Positions 11,564 to 21,529 of a stretch of DNA of 64,000 bases are shown piece after piece (within the stretch, counting starts at the first letter, position 1; every line of letters starts with the position of its first letter). This DNA comes from Ilex aquifolium (Eukaryota > Streptophyta > Magnoliopsida > Aquifoliales > Aquifoliaceae): positions 10,722,744 through 10,786,743 of the forward strand of contig OX637393.1 of NCBI GenBank assembly GCA_951799425.1, given 5' to 3'. Both the position numbers and the translations under genes were made by a program. The notes below the pieces were generated by a model. It did no database searches, had not been told where the DNA came from, and saw only the letters and a program-made list of their open reading frames with translations.

Positions 11564-14500
11564 TCATGGGTTAAGACAATGGGCTGGTAATTGCCACTGT
11601 AGAGCCACTTGTTGATTCTGATAGGAATTTCTAAACTTCAAGGACATCATCCTCTCCCTGATGATTTGCAAAATGTTGTACAGAGTTGATTCAGGATCTT
11701 TAAACTCATTTCTAAACAACCTGCTATTTCTTTCTCTCCATAGGCAGTACACTGTGGCTTGAAGGCACAATTTCTGCAACACTGTCAAAACAGAACTGCC
11801 TTTCCAATGCTGAGCAGCCCAAGCAATAAACACCAACCAAGTCCTGGGTTGCCAAGATTGATTGAGCAAATTCTGTAGATGAAGCCAAACACTATGAGAA
11901 TAGGTGCACTCAAAAAATAGGTGGGCATGTGTTTCAGCAGCCCCTCTGCACAAAATGCAGTTCGTACTCACACTGGGATTAAAAATCCTATCCTTAGTGC
12001 TGAGTCTTTCATAAACAGCCAACCATAATATGAAACTCATTCTGGGAATTGCTTGTGTGAACCAAACCAGATTAAACCATGGCACTTTTGGGTTTGGGTT
12101 CCTAATACGTTCCCAAGCAGATGCAGCAGAAAATTTGCCATTGACAGAAGGAGCCCACTTGACACTATCCACTTTGGCCTGGTTTGGGGCATAGGAAGGC
12201 ATAGTGCTTGATATATCACATAAATCAACAGTTGGAGAATGCGGCCACTGCCACTGGTTGTTACAAATAATACTGCTCACTTTAGCCTCCTGTGATAAAC
12301 CAGAATCAGCAATAATTCTATGGTTCCAGTTCAAAATAAGAGGACCTCTTGGGTGCCAATTTTCATACCATAGACTTGTCGTCTCTCCATTCCCTATAGT
12401 GTGGATCAAGTGAGGTCTAATCCGGTCTCTCAATTTTAACATATTCTGCCAATTCCATGAACTGCTGCTTGATGGCCTTACCACCCAAAGGGACCTCCCC
12501 TTCAAGTGGTAAGTGTGAATCCATTTAGCCCATAAGTTCTCTTTGTCCTCAAAGAGAATCCATAAATGCCTCAACATGAGAGCTGCATTCCAAACTTTCA
12601 GGCCTTTAATACCTAGACCTCCTTCTTGCTTTGGCCTACACACATCATTCCAAGCAATTTTGGCCCCAGTAGTTTTAAGATCAACCCCCTTCCATAAAAA
12701 CACCCGCATGATTTGTTCAACTCTATCCAAAACTTGTTGTGGTAAGATAAGGTGAGTTGCCCAGAAGATATGCATGCTATAAAGGACAGAGATGATGAGT
12801 TGCAACCTGCCCGCATAAGATAAGAATCTATTAGTCCACCCCTTCACTCTACTTTCAATTTTCTCAATGAGTGTTGTGCAGTGTGTGGTTTTCAATCTAG
12901 TAGAGATGAGGGGCACTCCAAGGTATTTGATAGGGAGGCAGCCCACAGGGAAACAAAAAATTAACTTGATCTGCTCCATGTCTTGTGGTTGGATTGCCGC
13001 CATGAACAGATTACTTTTGGTGGGATTGGCTTGTAGACCAGACACCCACTTAAACTGGTCAATAACCATCTTCAATGTAAAGACAGAGCAAATATCCCCA
13101 TGACAAAACATCAACAGGTCATCAGCAAACGTTAATTGACAGAGTATCACCTTCTTGCACCTCTAGTGGTATTTAAACTTGCTATTAGACCTGATGTTAT
13201 GTTGAACAATCAGCGTAAGCACTTCCATTGCCATAACAAATAGGTAAGGGGAAATAGGGTCCCCCTGCCTCAATCCTCTCACATTTGGAAAGAAACCTTC
13301 AAGTTCTCCATTAATGTTAACAGAGAACTTAGGAGATGTAATGCAAGACCATATCCACTTCCTCATTATAACTGGAACATTAAAGACACTTAAGGTATCC
13401 ATCAAAAAATCCCAATCCAATGTATCATAGGCCTTTATAAGGTCCACCTTGACAGCACATCTGGGGACCCTCCACCTTTATGGTAATCCATCATAATCTC
13501 TTGGGACAAAAGAATGTTAACGCTGATCCTTCTTCCAGGGATGAAAGCTGATTGATTGAGGCTAATAATATCCTTCAGAGCATCTTTGAGTCTGTTAGCA
13601 ATAAGCTTTGAGATAGCTTTGTAAAACACATTGCAGCAGGAAATAGGCCTAAACTCCCCCATACATGATGCATTAGGACATTTAGGAACCAATGTGATGA
13701 TGGTGGCATTGAACTCCTTCAAAAGGATCCCATTAGAAAAGAATTCTTTTATGGCAGATGTAATGTCCTCTCCAATAATAGGCCAAGCTTTCTTGTAGAA
13801 ATAGGCATTGAAACCATCTGGACCAGGAGCCTTTTGGTCATTAAAAGAGAAGAAGACTTTCTTTATCTCCTCCGTAGTGACATCCCTTACCATATTAGAA
13901 GTTTGTTGCTCTGATAACTTCTGTTGCACAATGCTCTCTAGAAATCTTCTCATATCCTGTGAGCTTAATGTAGGACTCTTGGTACCCAACAGATGTTGGT
14001 AAAAAGAAACAGCCTCCTGCTTAACAGCACTTTCACCCTCAATAACATCGCCATCTTCTGTTTTCAAGGATAAAATCTTCTTGCAGTTCCTACGCTTTGT
14101 TATGGTTTTGAAAAAGTAACTTGTGTTTTTGTCACCTTCATTCAACCACAAAACCCTGGACTTCTGTTTAAGGAAAGACTCCTCAATCCTAGCAGCTGCT
14201 GAGTAGGTATCAAGACGTTGCCTCTCCTCAAGTCTCATATTATTGTTAAGTGGATCAGTAGCTAACCCCCTCTGGCAGTTATCTAAGGCCTCTTTTGCTT
14301 CCCTTGCTCTAATTGAAACATCACCAAGTTCTCTGCTCTTTGTCTTGAAAGATTCCCTGAGTTTCTACAATTTGCAGCACACCTGGTATTGAAGAGTTCC
14401 CTGGATGGGTTCCCTCCAAATTTGTTCAACGATAGGTAGAAAATCCAGCCTCTCAGCCAAGAAGTTAAAAAACTTGAAAGGACTCCTTCTTTTCCTTTTT

Positions 14501-15254
14501 TCTTGACCAATCTTAAGTAAACCAGGGCTATGATCTGACATTCCTGGTGGCAAAAAAACAGCCTCAGATTGTTGAAATCTGATATTCCATTATTCATTTA
14601 CCACACCCTATCCAGCTTCCTGACAATACACCCTGCCTCAATTCTGCGATCACTCCACGTAAAAAGACAACCAGAGAACTTAAGATCCACTAATTCAACT
14701 CGTTGAAGACACTCATCAAAGTCTTCATTGGACTGGCACCATCTGCCAGAATAGCCCATTGATTCTTGAGTGTGCCTAATGGCATTAAAGTCCCCAAGAA
14801 TAGTCCATGGTAAAGAGGCAAACATTCCAACATGATAAATCAGATTACCCCAAAGATGTCTTCTATCACGTTCCTCGTTAGAGCCATACACAAAGGAAGC
14901 ATAAAATGAATCATTTGTCTCCAAGTGGTGAACAAAACAATGAATAACTTGCTCCGTTGCAGAGATTTTATTCACTTTTAAAGTATGAGGATTCCATCCA
15001 ACCCAAATCCTTCCTCTGTTGTGGCAATTGTAATTGTCCACATGTTCCCATTGTCCAAACACATTTCTCATAGCCAAATCCTTATTAATACTTCTAATCT
15101 TGGTTTCCACAAGACTTAATAAATCCAAGTGTTGATCCCTGATCAATTTCCTAACTTCACCCTGCTTCCAAGGTTTATTCAACTCTCTCACATTCCAACA
15201 AGAAACTTTTAACATAAAAGTAGAGCTTTTTTTGGTTTTGAGGTGCTCCAACAC
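11564..15254 (-). pseudogene. LINE ORF2: endonuclease, reverse transcriptase, zf-RVT
   Basis: ORF2 would nick target DNA and copy the RNA in place. From the right: an endonuclease/exonuclease/phosphatase domain (SCWNVRELN, VETK, GDFNAI, SDHSPG), then reverse transcriptase (APGPDGFNAYF, LVPKCPNA, FRPISCCN, AFIPGRRI, RGLRQGDPISPYLF, the catalytic FADDLLMF), then the zf-RVT region (FILWLAVYERLSTKDR, CILCRGAAETHAHLFF). An apparent single-base loss near 14597 and a TAA close by break the endonuclease end. A TAG lies near 14367, a one-base frameshift falls in a C-run near 13460, and a TAG lies near 13163. The ATG at about 15215 (MLKVSCWN) is a more likely start than the upstream TTG at 15254. The usual GLN of the first motif reads ELN. 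Confidence 0.93.
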
Positions 15255-15257
15255 CTT

Positions 15258-16793
15258 TTATTTCCCCTGTTTACTATCTTTCTTCTTTGCCTTCTTCTTT
15301 TTGTGTTCTCCCTCAGGCATATTCTCCACCTCTAGTTTCTGCCCAATGGATTCAACCTCCATAACTTGTCTCTTGATAATAGCAACATCTCCACTACTAG
15401 TACCAGGGGCTAGGGATAAATCCACAAAAATTTCACCTCCATCTAGATTTAAGCTTTCAAATTTGTTGGAGGACTGAATTGGCTTAGCAGCCTGCTCTGC
15501 ATTATTTTTATCACTCACAATAATAGCAGTGATAATGTTAGTAGTTACCTGGGTATCATCTTGTGTCCCAATAGAGCACTGGTTGGTAACTGACCTGTTC
15601 GCACTACTACTGCTAGCAACCGTATCACCCACTTGAGGTATGATTTCCCCAGCCTGCGGAACCCCTATGGATCCTCCCACATCCCTCCTTGGGGTTAAAA
15701 TGGCTTTCCCCTTATCCCTACTACTATTAATATTCATGACTGGCTTAGTATGAGAAGATTGAAATGCTCCTTTTTGTGAACAAAAACCTTCTTTGTGACC
15801 AAACACTTTACAAGAATGACAAACACTAGGCTTCCACTGATACTCCACCTTTATTTCCACCGTCTTTGTTTTGTCTTCCAAATCCATCCTCAAATCAAAC
15901 ACTTCCACAAGATTGGCATCTGCACTCACCTCAATGCAGACCCTTGCAAAGTTAAGCCTCTTTTTGTTGGTAGTCATGGTGTCAGCATACAAAGGGGTAC
16001 CAACAGCACTAGCTATATGGCTAAGCCCATCCTCACTCCAAAATTGCAGTGGAATATTATAAAACTTGACCCAAAGAGGAATGGTGGAATGATCCTCTTT
16101 GGTAAATAACAGGTCAGGGGTCCATTTCTTCAAAATGAGCGGCCTCCCTGAGAATAACCAAGGGCCAGCCTCAAACACCTTAGTTCAGGATTCCTCATCC
16201 ATGAACTTAAAATAGTAAAAACCGTTCCCATTTGCAAGAACTTCCAACAAACCCATCATATCCCAAACCTTGTGAGCAATGAAGCTTACTGTGGAATAAG
16301 GCAGCTTCCTCTCTATAAAATACCCCACCAAGCAGTTCTGCCACTCGAGGCATCCCTATTTTCCGACTTCTGATGGAGGCTTGACAACAATTCTATCATT
16401 TTCTTTGCAAGGTTTGAAAGACTTTAACCTCATGATTTGTTGTTTTTCCCCATTAGCTGGGTTTCCTTCTTGGGGAATACCTCTTCTGCCTACCTTCACA
16501 ACTTGGCTCCAAGACCCCTTGGGTGGACCTTGTCTCTGTTGCCTGTTACTCACTAGTGTAGGCGCCTCTCTGTGTAGTTCCACCTGAGCTATGGCATTGG
16601 ATTTCCCTTTGCTAAAAGAGGCATGTGCTATACCCTCAGGAATAGTATCAGCTTCATTAATTTGGCTGTGGTTTGCCCCTTTTTGTTTCCCAATTTTCCC
16701 TTGGCCCACCAAAGCTGCTTCTTCACCAGCCATCAAGGAGGGGAAAATGTCTTGGTTTTTGTTTGGGCTGAGTGACTGATTGGGTGATTCCAT
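15258..16793 (-). pseudogene. LINE ORF1: DUF4283-type RNA-binding protein
   Basis: ORF1 of plant L1 elements coats the LINE RNA. The product starts MESPNQSLSPNKNQDIFPSL. It contains the DUF4283-like block (FEAGPWLFSGRPLILKKW) and a CCHC zinc knuckle (CHSCKVFGHKEGFC), then a low-complexity region and a lysine-rich end (EGEHKKKKAKKKDSKQGK). All parts are in one frame, broken by TAG at 16353-16355 and by a TGA near 16184. ORF2 follows in the same frame directly after the stop, the usual plant L1 order. Confidence 0.9.
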
Positions 16794-17154
16794 CAGTAAA
16801 GTGATCTGAAAAATGGGTTAATTAATGGGTGAATAAAGGAGGAAAATTGGTTGGGTGAGGCATAAATGCAAATAGGTGACAGCTCGAACGATTTGGGTAG
16901 AAATTGGAGGTGGGTGAAGTAACAAAGAAAGAGAAAGATGTTGAGTCGGTTGATAAAAGGAGCTTGTGTCAGAAGTGAGAATGACAGTGGGATGTATTAG
17001 GGCAACATGAGAAAAATGGAGGTGGGTGGGCAGCCAAAACAGAGGAAAGGGGAACCAATGAAGAAGAGAAAAGAGATGGGTGCAGGATGTCTCAACAATG
17101 GAAGTATTGGTTCAAGGTGGGAGAGACGGAAAAAACAGAGGAACCATCCTTGTT

Positions 17155-17372
17155 AAGGTGGAGATTGGTTGGCTGGTGGTGGAGTGTTTTGCTCTGTTTG
17201 GTAGTGGCTGGGTGGTGGTGGCTGAGTGGTGGTGGGTTTTGGTGGAGGTTGGGTGGTGGTGGTTGCTGGGTGTCAAATCGAACGATATAGGTGGAGGTTG
17301 GGTGGTTGGTGGTGGTTATCGGCTGGGTGGTGGTGGGTCTTGGTGGTTGGGTCGCTGGTGGTGGTTATCCTT
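17155..17372 (-). repeat. GGT/CCA-rich repeats at the LINE 5' end
   Basis: The 5' terminal 200 bp of the LINE are made of irregular GGTGGT-type repeats on the plus strand (CCACCA when read in the sense direction), for example GGCTGGGTGGTGGTGG repeated with variants. Internal promoters of LINEs lie in this region, but no specific element is visible. Confidence 0.7.
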
Positions 17373-17385
17373 TTTGTTTAATGTA
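17373..17385. repeat. LINE target-site duplication, right copy
   Basis: TTTGTTTAATGTA is identical to 10919-10931 and adjoins the 5' end of the LINE. Confidence 0.92.
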
Positions 17386-17678
17386 ACAAAACCATATTGC
17401 TCAATTCCATGTGGGATGGTATCTTAGAGTTCTAACTATTTTGCTTGAGTTTGAAGCCTTCCATAAATTTGTTAAGAGTAAGAGGACTGTGTTTTAGTAG
17501 GAAAATGCTAATTTCTATTTTTCATCCAATAAAAATGTGTCACGTATAAAGTTTTTATATTTTATTATTTTTTAGTACTTGATTTTTTTATTTTTTTTTG
17601 CAATTAATCATTTTGCATATATGTAAACTTTTGTTGAAGTAGGAACTCTCGCTCCTGTGAAACCTGTGCATAAGCTTC

Positions 17679-18352
17679 TGTTGGAAAAGTGGATCCAAAT
17701 AAAGTGAACGGCAGGGTGAGGCGCGGACTAGGTCGCTCTCTTAAGACGATTCGCGCCCCTTTATGAAAGAATCACAGCACAGAAGGTATAGACGCGTCCT
17801 CCCCAGGATACAACAGCCCAGCCTATTGACTGTTGCTTCACTCAAATCTGCACAATCGAATGAAGCAGAAGCTTAACACACACCTTTGAATATTGCCCAG
17901 AAACTTATCTAAGAAAATATAGCTGATATGATATATCTGTATACTGAATATATGTACATATATATACTGATAATATATGTGTTTAATAGGCCGTAATTAC
18001 TTCTATATTTAATTGGATAATAAATTAAAATATGACTGTTGGAATACTAGCCGTTGGAGGCTTTTGGTATTCAGCAACTGAAATTTTAATATTGAAGTAA
18101 TAACAGAAAATAATAATAAAAAGTGGGTTTAATACCAGTTAATATTTTATTTTATCTTTGGCGAGATTCTAGAAATCCGTATCGCCTCCGCTAGTCCCCC
18201 CTGCGCACATGAGAGTCCCAAGACCTCTCTTTGATTCAAAGGCTAGATAACACTAGTCTATATATATACTCAAGTATCTTTGGTCTTTTAGTCGATGTGG
18301 GATTGAGTTCCCACACAAGACAAAACACTCTTTTAGTTAAAATATTCTAACA
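17679..18352. repeat. solo LTR (674 bp) with 5 bp target duplication
   Basis: It starts TGTTGGAA and ends TTCTAACA, near-perfect inverted ends. It is flanked on both sides by GCTTC (17674-17678 and 18353-18357). It sits inside the copia gag frame, and the gag reading resumes on both sides. A TATA-like stretch (CTATATATATAC) lies near 18258. A solo LTR forms when two LTRs of an element recombine. Confidence 0.9.
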
Positions 18353-18510
18353 GCTTCTTTGAGAGCTGTCCACACCTTTGCAGAGGTCTCAAGGCCAATT
18401 ACCAAGCCAAGGGCCTCCTCCATAAGAGTCCCACAGCTTCTTTGAGAGCTGTCCACACCTTTGCAGAGGTCTCAAGGCCAATTACCAAGCTAAGGGCCTC
18501 CTCCATGCAA
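18351..18510. repeat. 83 bp tandem duplication in copia gag
   Basis: The segment starting CAGCTTCTTTGAGAGCTGTC occurs at 18351 and again at 18434. The two copies differ by about one base over the shared 73 bp or so. The first copy adjoins the nested solo LTR. Confidence 0.92.
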
Positions 18511-18790
18511 TAGACGGTCTGCTTTCTTCTACTTTACATATTCTGGATGGGTCTATTTGTGTCCCTCACTAGAGGCTTCAGAACTAGAGACGAGTAGAGC
18601 TGGCATGGGGTTTCACCAGTGAGGAGCCCCACAAGGTCTTGGCTCTTGGCCAATCCAAGCACTTGCTCATGCCATAATGGGTAATTGTCCTGCTTCAAAC
18701 GAAGAGTGACAAAGTTCCCTACATTGATGGAGGTTGTAGCCATTTTTTTTTCTCAGGAGAATGATCGAATATGGTGGGGTTAGCCTTGTG

Positions 18791-18802
18791 GCTCTGATAC
18801 CA
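18791..18802 (-). promoter_or_regulatory. copia primer-binding site
   Basis: The minus strand reads TGGTATCAGAGC, complementary to the 3' end of initiator methionine tRNA. This is the standard copia primer site, and it directly abuts the LTR. Confidence 0.92.
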
Positions 18803-19048
18803 TGAAGAAAGGGAAAGATCAGATAGTATTATTGCATTATTCTTCCCTTCTATCGAGTTGTTCCTTGATACACATATATATAGTATACAAGCTGTACATA
18901 GCAAGAAGGAAATAAGATATTATAAGTTGTTATTATAGGACACTAGCCGTTGGGGAGTGATTTAAGGAGTTGATTTATGTCTCCATTTGTATTGTGATCA
19001 AATGACAGCTTCCCATGATTTACTCTTTCTTTATTTGGTTCTTCTTCA
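18803..19048 (-). repeat. 5' LTR of the copia element (246 bp)
   Basis: On the plus strand it runs from TGAAGAA to TTCTTCA, a perfect 7 bp inverted end pair, directly beside the primer-binding site. A TATA-like ATATATATAG lies near 18885. The short length fits small copia lineages. Confidence 0.88.
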
Positions 19049-19300
19049 GTGCCATTAGGGGAATTACTTCCAATAATCCAGAATTATGTTAGAGAGTTAC
19101 AAACTATTCTAGGCCTCTTGGAATTTCCACATCACTCATCAATTGCCACAACACTTGATGAAAAGTTTGTTCAATATGCCAATTTCTTGATATTAATATG
19201 TTGTCTTGCGTCCAATCTCCCCACAGGAATTTTTTTCGTCTCTTGGAATATACAATATGTTAATTGATTTTTCATTATTTTGTTTGGTTTATCGAGGGGT
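19049..19300. other. unassigned sequence with short open frame
   Basis: A plus-strand frame of about 70 codons (GELLPIIQNYVRELQTILGL...) begins exactly at the copia boundary. I do not recognise it. It could be a scrap of a host exon into which the copia element inserted, or chance. Confidence 0.25.
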
Positions 19301-19304
19301 ACAA

Positions 19305-19328
19305 CTTTATATACATACATACATACAT

Positions 19329-19372
<44 letters not shown>

Positions 19373-19377
19373 TTTTT
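19305..19377. repeat. (ATAC)n-(AC)n-(AT)n-(T)n microsatellite
   Basis: A compound simple repeat: ATACATACATAC, then ACACACAC, then ATATATAT, then a run of T. Confidence 0.95.
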
Positions 19378-20480
19378 GTGCCTTTTTTCTTGTGTTGTTT
19401 TTGAGTGGGTAATTTTATGGTTCTTATTTGTTACTTTAACATGAATTGGGTAGCTGTTGATGACGTTATTTTTTAATATACTTTATCTTCTTTTTACTTA
19501 TTTTTTAATTTTGTTCTGAATTTTTCACATGCAACGCATGTGATGCATTGTGAGTGCCACAAAAAAAGGCTTTTACAAATAGACAAAGGGAATGGAATTG
19601 ATATGGTTAAGTACTTTGAAACATATATTTTTCCTTTTTTCCTATTCACTTTCAGCCAGCAGCGTTTCACAATGTGCAGGTCCCATGTTAGGATCCCATG
19701 CACATGCTAGAACTGTATACTTGCCATTTGTCCAGGGTCCAGACATATTTCTGTTGGATTGATGTATTTAACGTATTTGGGTAATTCCACTTGAGTAATA
19801 CTATTGAGATCTAATATTTGATCTAATTTGTTCACGCGGTAGCTAACAAGGTCTAATAGTATTATTATAACTGTAATTACTTGATTTCTTTATTGTGATT
19901 ATATCACTTGACACGGTATCAAATTAGTAAATTAGGTGCAAATTTTTTTATCTATTCAGCCTTTGCAGACTATTATATCCAAATAAAATGCCATCCCCTT
20001 GAATAGCGTAGTTCAAGTGATAAAGAGACGTCTTATTGATCGAATTTGTGTAAATATAAGTGATTATATACATTCTCATTTTAAATAACATTAGGCTTGA
20101 CAGGTTTTTAGGCACAATTTGCAAAAACTTAACATGAAATCGACACAGAACTAGTGAGCTTAAATTGAATTTATGTGGGGTTCAATTAAACATCTCTTGT
20201 GCACAGTACGAACTGGACATGATACGAATCTAACTATACATGATTATAAAGAGATCGGGTATGAAATGAGAAAATTTTGACAAATGACATGTCTTTTATT
20301 AACAGCTATGAATCGTAATGACGCATCATTGAGATGATTTTCAATTATTACATAAAAAAAAGTAAAAAAATTAAACATATGAATTGAAGCACCACATGTA
20401 TGGCCCTTTTTGCGAGTAGTCGGCTTACACTATATAAGATATGTTTTTGACCTTTCCAACATATATTTTATGTTTCAGAC
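19378..20480. other. AT-rich spacer upstream of the GLP pseudogene
   Basis: No gene or recognised mobile element. The last part probably holds the former GLP promoter. Confidence 0.5.
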
Positions 20481-20554
20481 GGCAACATGTCTTATTCATA
20501 TGGAGACCTCTTCTTTCCTCCTCTTTCTGTCCCATTTGTCTCACCCACCCCTCC

Positions 20555-20562
20555 TATATATA
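20555..20562 (+). promoter_or_regulatory. TATA box of the GLP pseudogene
   Basis: TATATATA followed by GAGAGA lies about 90 bp upstream of the ATG at 20649, a usual place for a plant TATA box plus 5' leader. Confidence 0.6.
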
Positions 20563-20648
20563 GAGAGATTGTGATCTATTTGTTTCACAACGCCAGATCT
20601 TTACAGTATCCTTTCTCTACTTTCTTTTTCCTCTTCTTCATAATCAAG

Positions 20649-21409
20649 ATGGCAAACCACATTATGTTTTTAAGTTTGCTTGCTCTCTCTTGTGCTCTGA
20701 CATTGGCCCAGTCCCTTGCAAGATTTCTGCGTCCCAGACAATACAAGTCCAGGTTCAAATACAAGGCTTTTAACATGTTTTTCTTCTTCATACCATTTTC
20801 TTTATTTCATAATTATTTTATTCAATCTTCTTGATCTCTTTTATTAGAATTTATAACCCGATTGGACTTCGTCCCCATTACAAAAAAATTTTGTATGTTT
20901 GTTGACAGCCCTCGTTAATGGCCATGCTTGCATGGACCCCAAATTTGTGCAGCCTGCACATTTTTCCTTCAGTGGGCTTCACGTAGCTGGCAATACATCC
21001 AACAGGTTTGGCTCCATTGTTACTCCACTCAATGTGGCTCAAATACCTGGATTGAACACCCTTGGTATCTCTCTGGCTCGGATTGACTATGCAGCATGGG
21101 GTGTTCTCCCTCCCCACATGCACCCTCGTGCCACAGAGATCTTGACAGTCCTAGAAGGGACACTTGAAGTTGGGTTTGTGACCTCCAACCCTGAGAACCG
21201 ATTCATTTCAAAAGTTCTTCAAAAGGGCGATGTGTTTGTCTTTTCGGTTGGCCTTGTACACTACCAAAGAAACGTGGGGTATGGAAGTGCCGTTTCGATC
21301 TCTGGTTTGAGCAGTCAGAATCCTGGTGTCATTACTGTGGCTAATGCTATTTTTGGATCAAACCCGCCCTTGCCGAGTGATATGCTCGCCAAAGCATTTC
21401 AGTTGGACA
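20649..21409 (+). pseudogene. germin-like protein 1, frameshifted and split by a CACTA element
   Basis: Germin-like proteins are secreted cupins of the plant cell wall. Exon 1 (20649-20752) encodes a signal peptide starting MANHIMFLSLLALSCAL; exon 2 starts at 20909 with [12 protein letters not shown]. Cupin box 1 is [10 protein letters not shown] (two His and Glu metal ligands) and box 2 is [15 protein letters not shown] with the third His; the usual proline there is serine. Exon 1 is 104 bp against 112 bp in the two intact copies. The 8 bp loss puts the SPLQDFCV block out of frame, so joining the exons gives an immediate TAA. At 21410 a CACTA transposon splits exon 2; the last 35 bp of coding sequence lie at 31576-31610. 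If exon 2 were translated it would run into transposon DNA and add [16 protein letters not shown]. Confidence 0.9.
21407..21409. repeat. CACTA target-site duplication, left (ACA)
   Basis: ACA directly before the CACTAC terminus equals ACA at 31573-31575. A 3 bp target duplication is the rule for CACTA elements. Confidence 0.92.
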
Positions 21410-21529
21410 CACTACAACAAAAATCATTTTTTGCGACGTTTTTTTTGCGACATTTTTAAATTCGTCGCAAATAGTTTACTATTAGCGACGATTTTTTAAT
21501 TTCGTCGCAAATTTCAGTTTTGGCAATTT

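Larger units (their letters stand above)
10932..17372 (-). mobile_element. full-length L1-type LINE
   Basis: A 6.4 kb minus-strand L1-like retrotransposon flanked by a perfect 13 bp target duplication (10919-10931 and 17373-17385). It ends at the left in a short A-run (poly T at 10932-10938 on this strand). It has a G/T-rich 5' leader (about 16800-17372), ORF1 (15258-16793), ORF2 (11564-15254) and a 3' UTR (10932-11563). The intact ends argue for a full-length insertion, but both ORFs carry stops or frameshifts, so the copy is now dead. Confidence 0.93.
17600..18743 (-). pseudogene. copia gag fragment, interrupted
   Basis: Read from ATG at 18743 the product begins MATTSINVGNFVTLRLKQDN and YPLWHEQVLGLAKSQDLVG, a typical copia gag (UBN2-type) start. 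After a stop near 18534 the frame continues with EALSLVIGLETSAKVW, which occurs twice because of the 83 bp duplication. Beyond the nested LTR, at 17673 and leftward, the minus strand reads YAQVSQEREFLLQ, the expected continuation of the copia gag helix. Stops and the insertion make it non-functional. Copia gag forms the particle that packages element RNA. Confidence 0.82.
17600..19048 (-). mobile_element. truncated Ty1/copia element with a nested solo LTR
   Basis: A minus-strand copia fragment. From the right: a 246 bp LTR (18803-19048), a primer-binding site (18791-18802), a gag start at 18743, and gag continuing left to about 17600, where it is cut. A solo LTR (17679-18352) is inserted in gag, and an 83 bp segment of gag is duplicated (18351-18510). 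Pol and the other LTR are missing. Confidence 0.85.

Noticed and set aside
17080-17427. Glycine- and tryptophan-rich frame (GGGWVVGG type)
   Set aside because: It is the translation of the GGT-rich 5' end of the LINE and runs over the target duplication, so it is not a gene.
20487-20834. Single long frame of 115 codons covering the GLP1 start
   Set aside because: It begins upstream of the true ATG and reads through the intron. The paralogues show the real start at 20649 and a donor at 20753.
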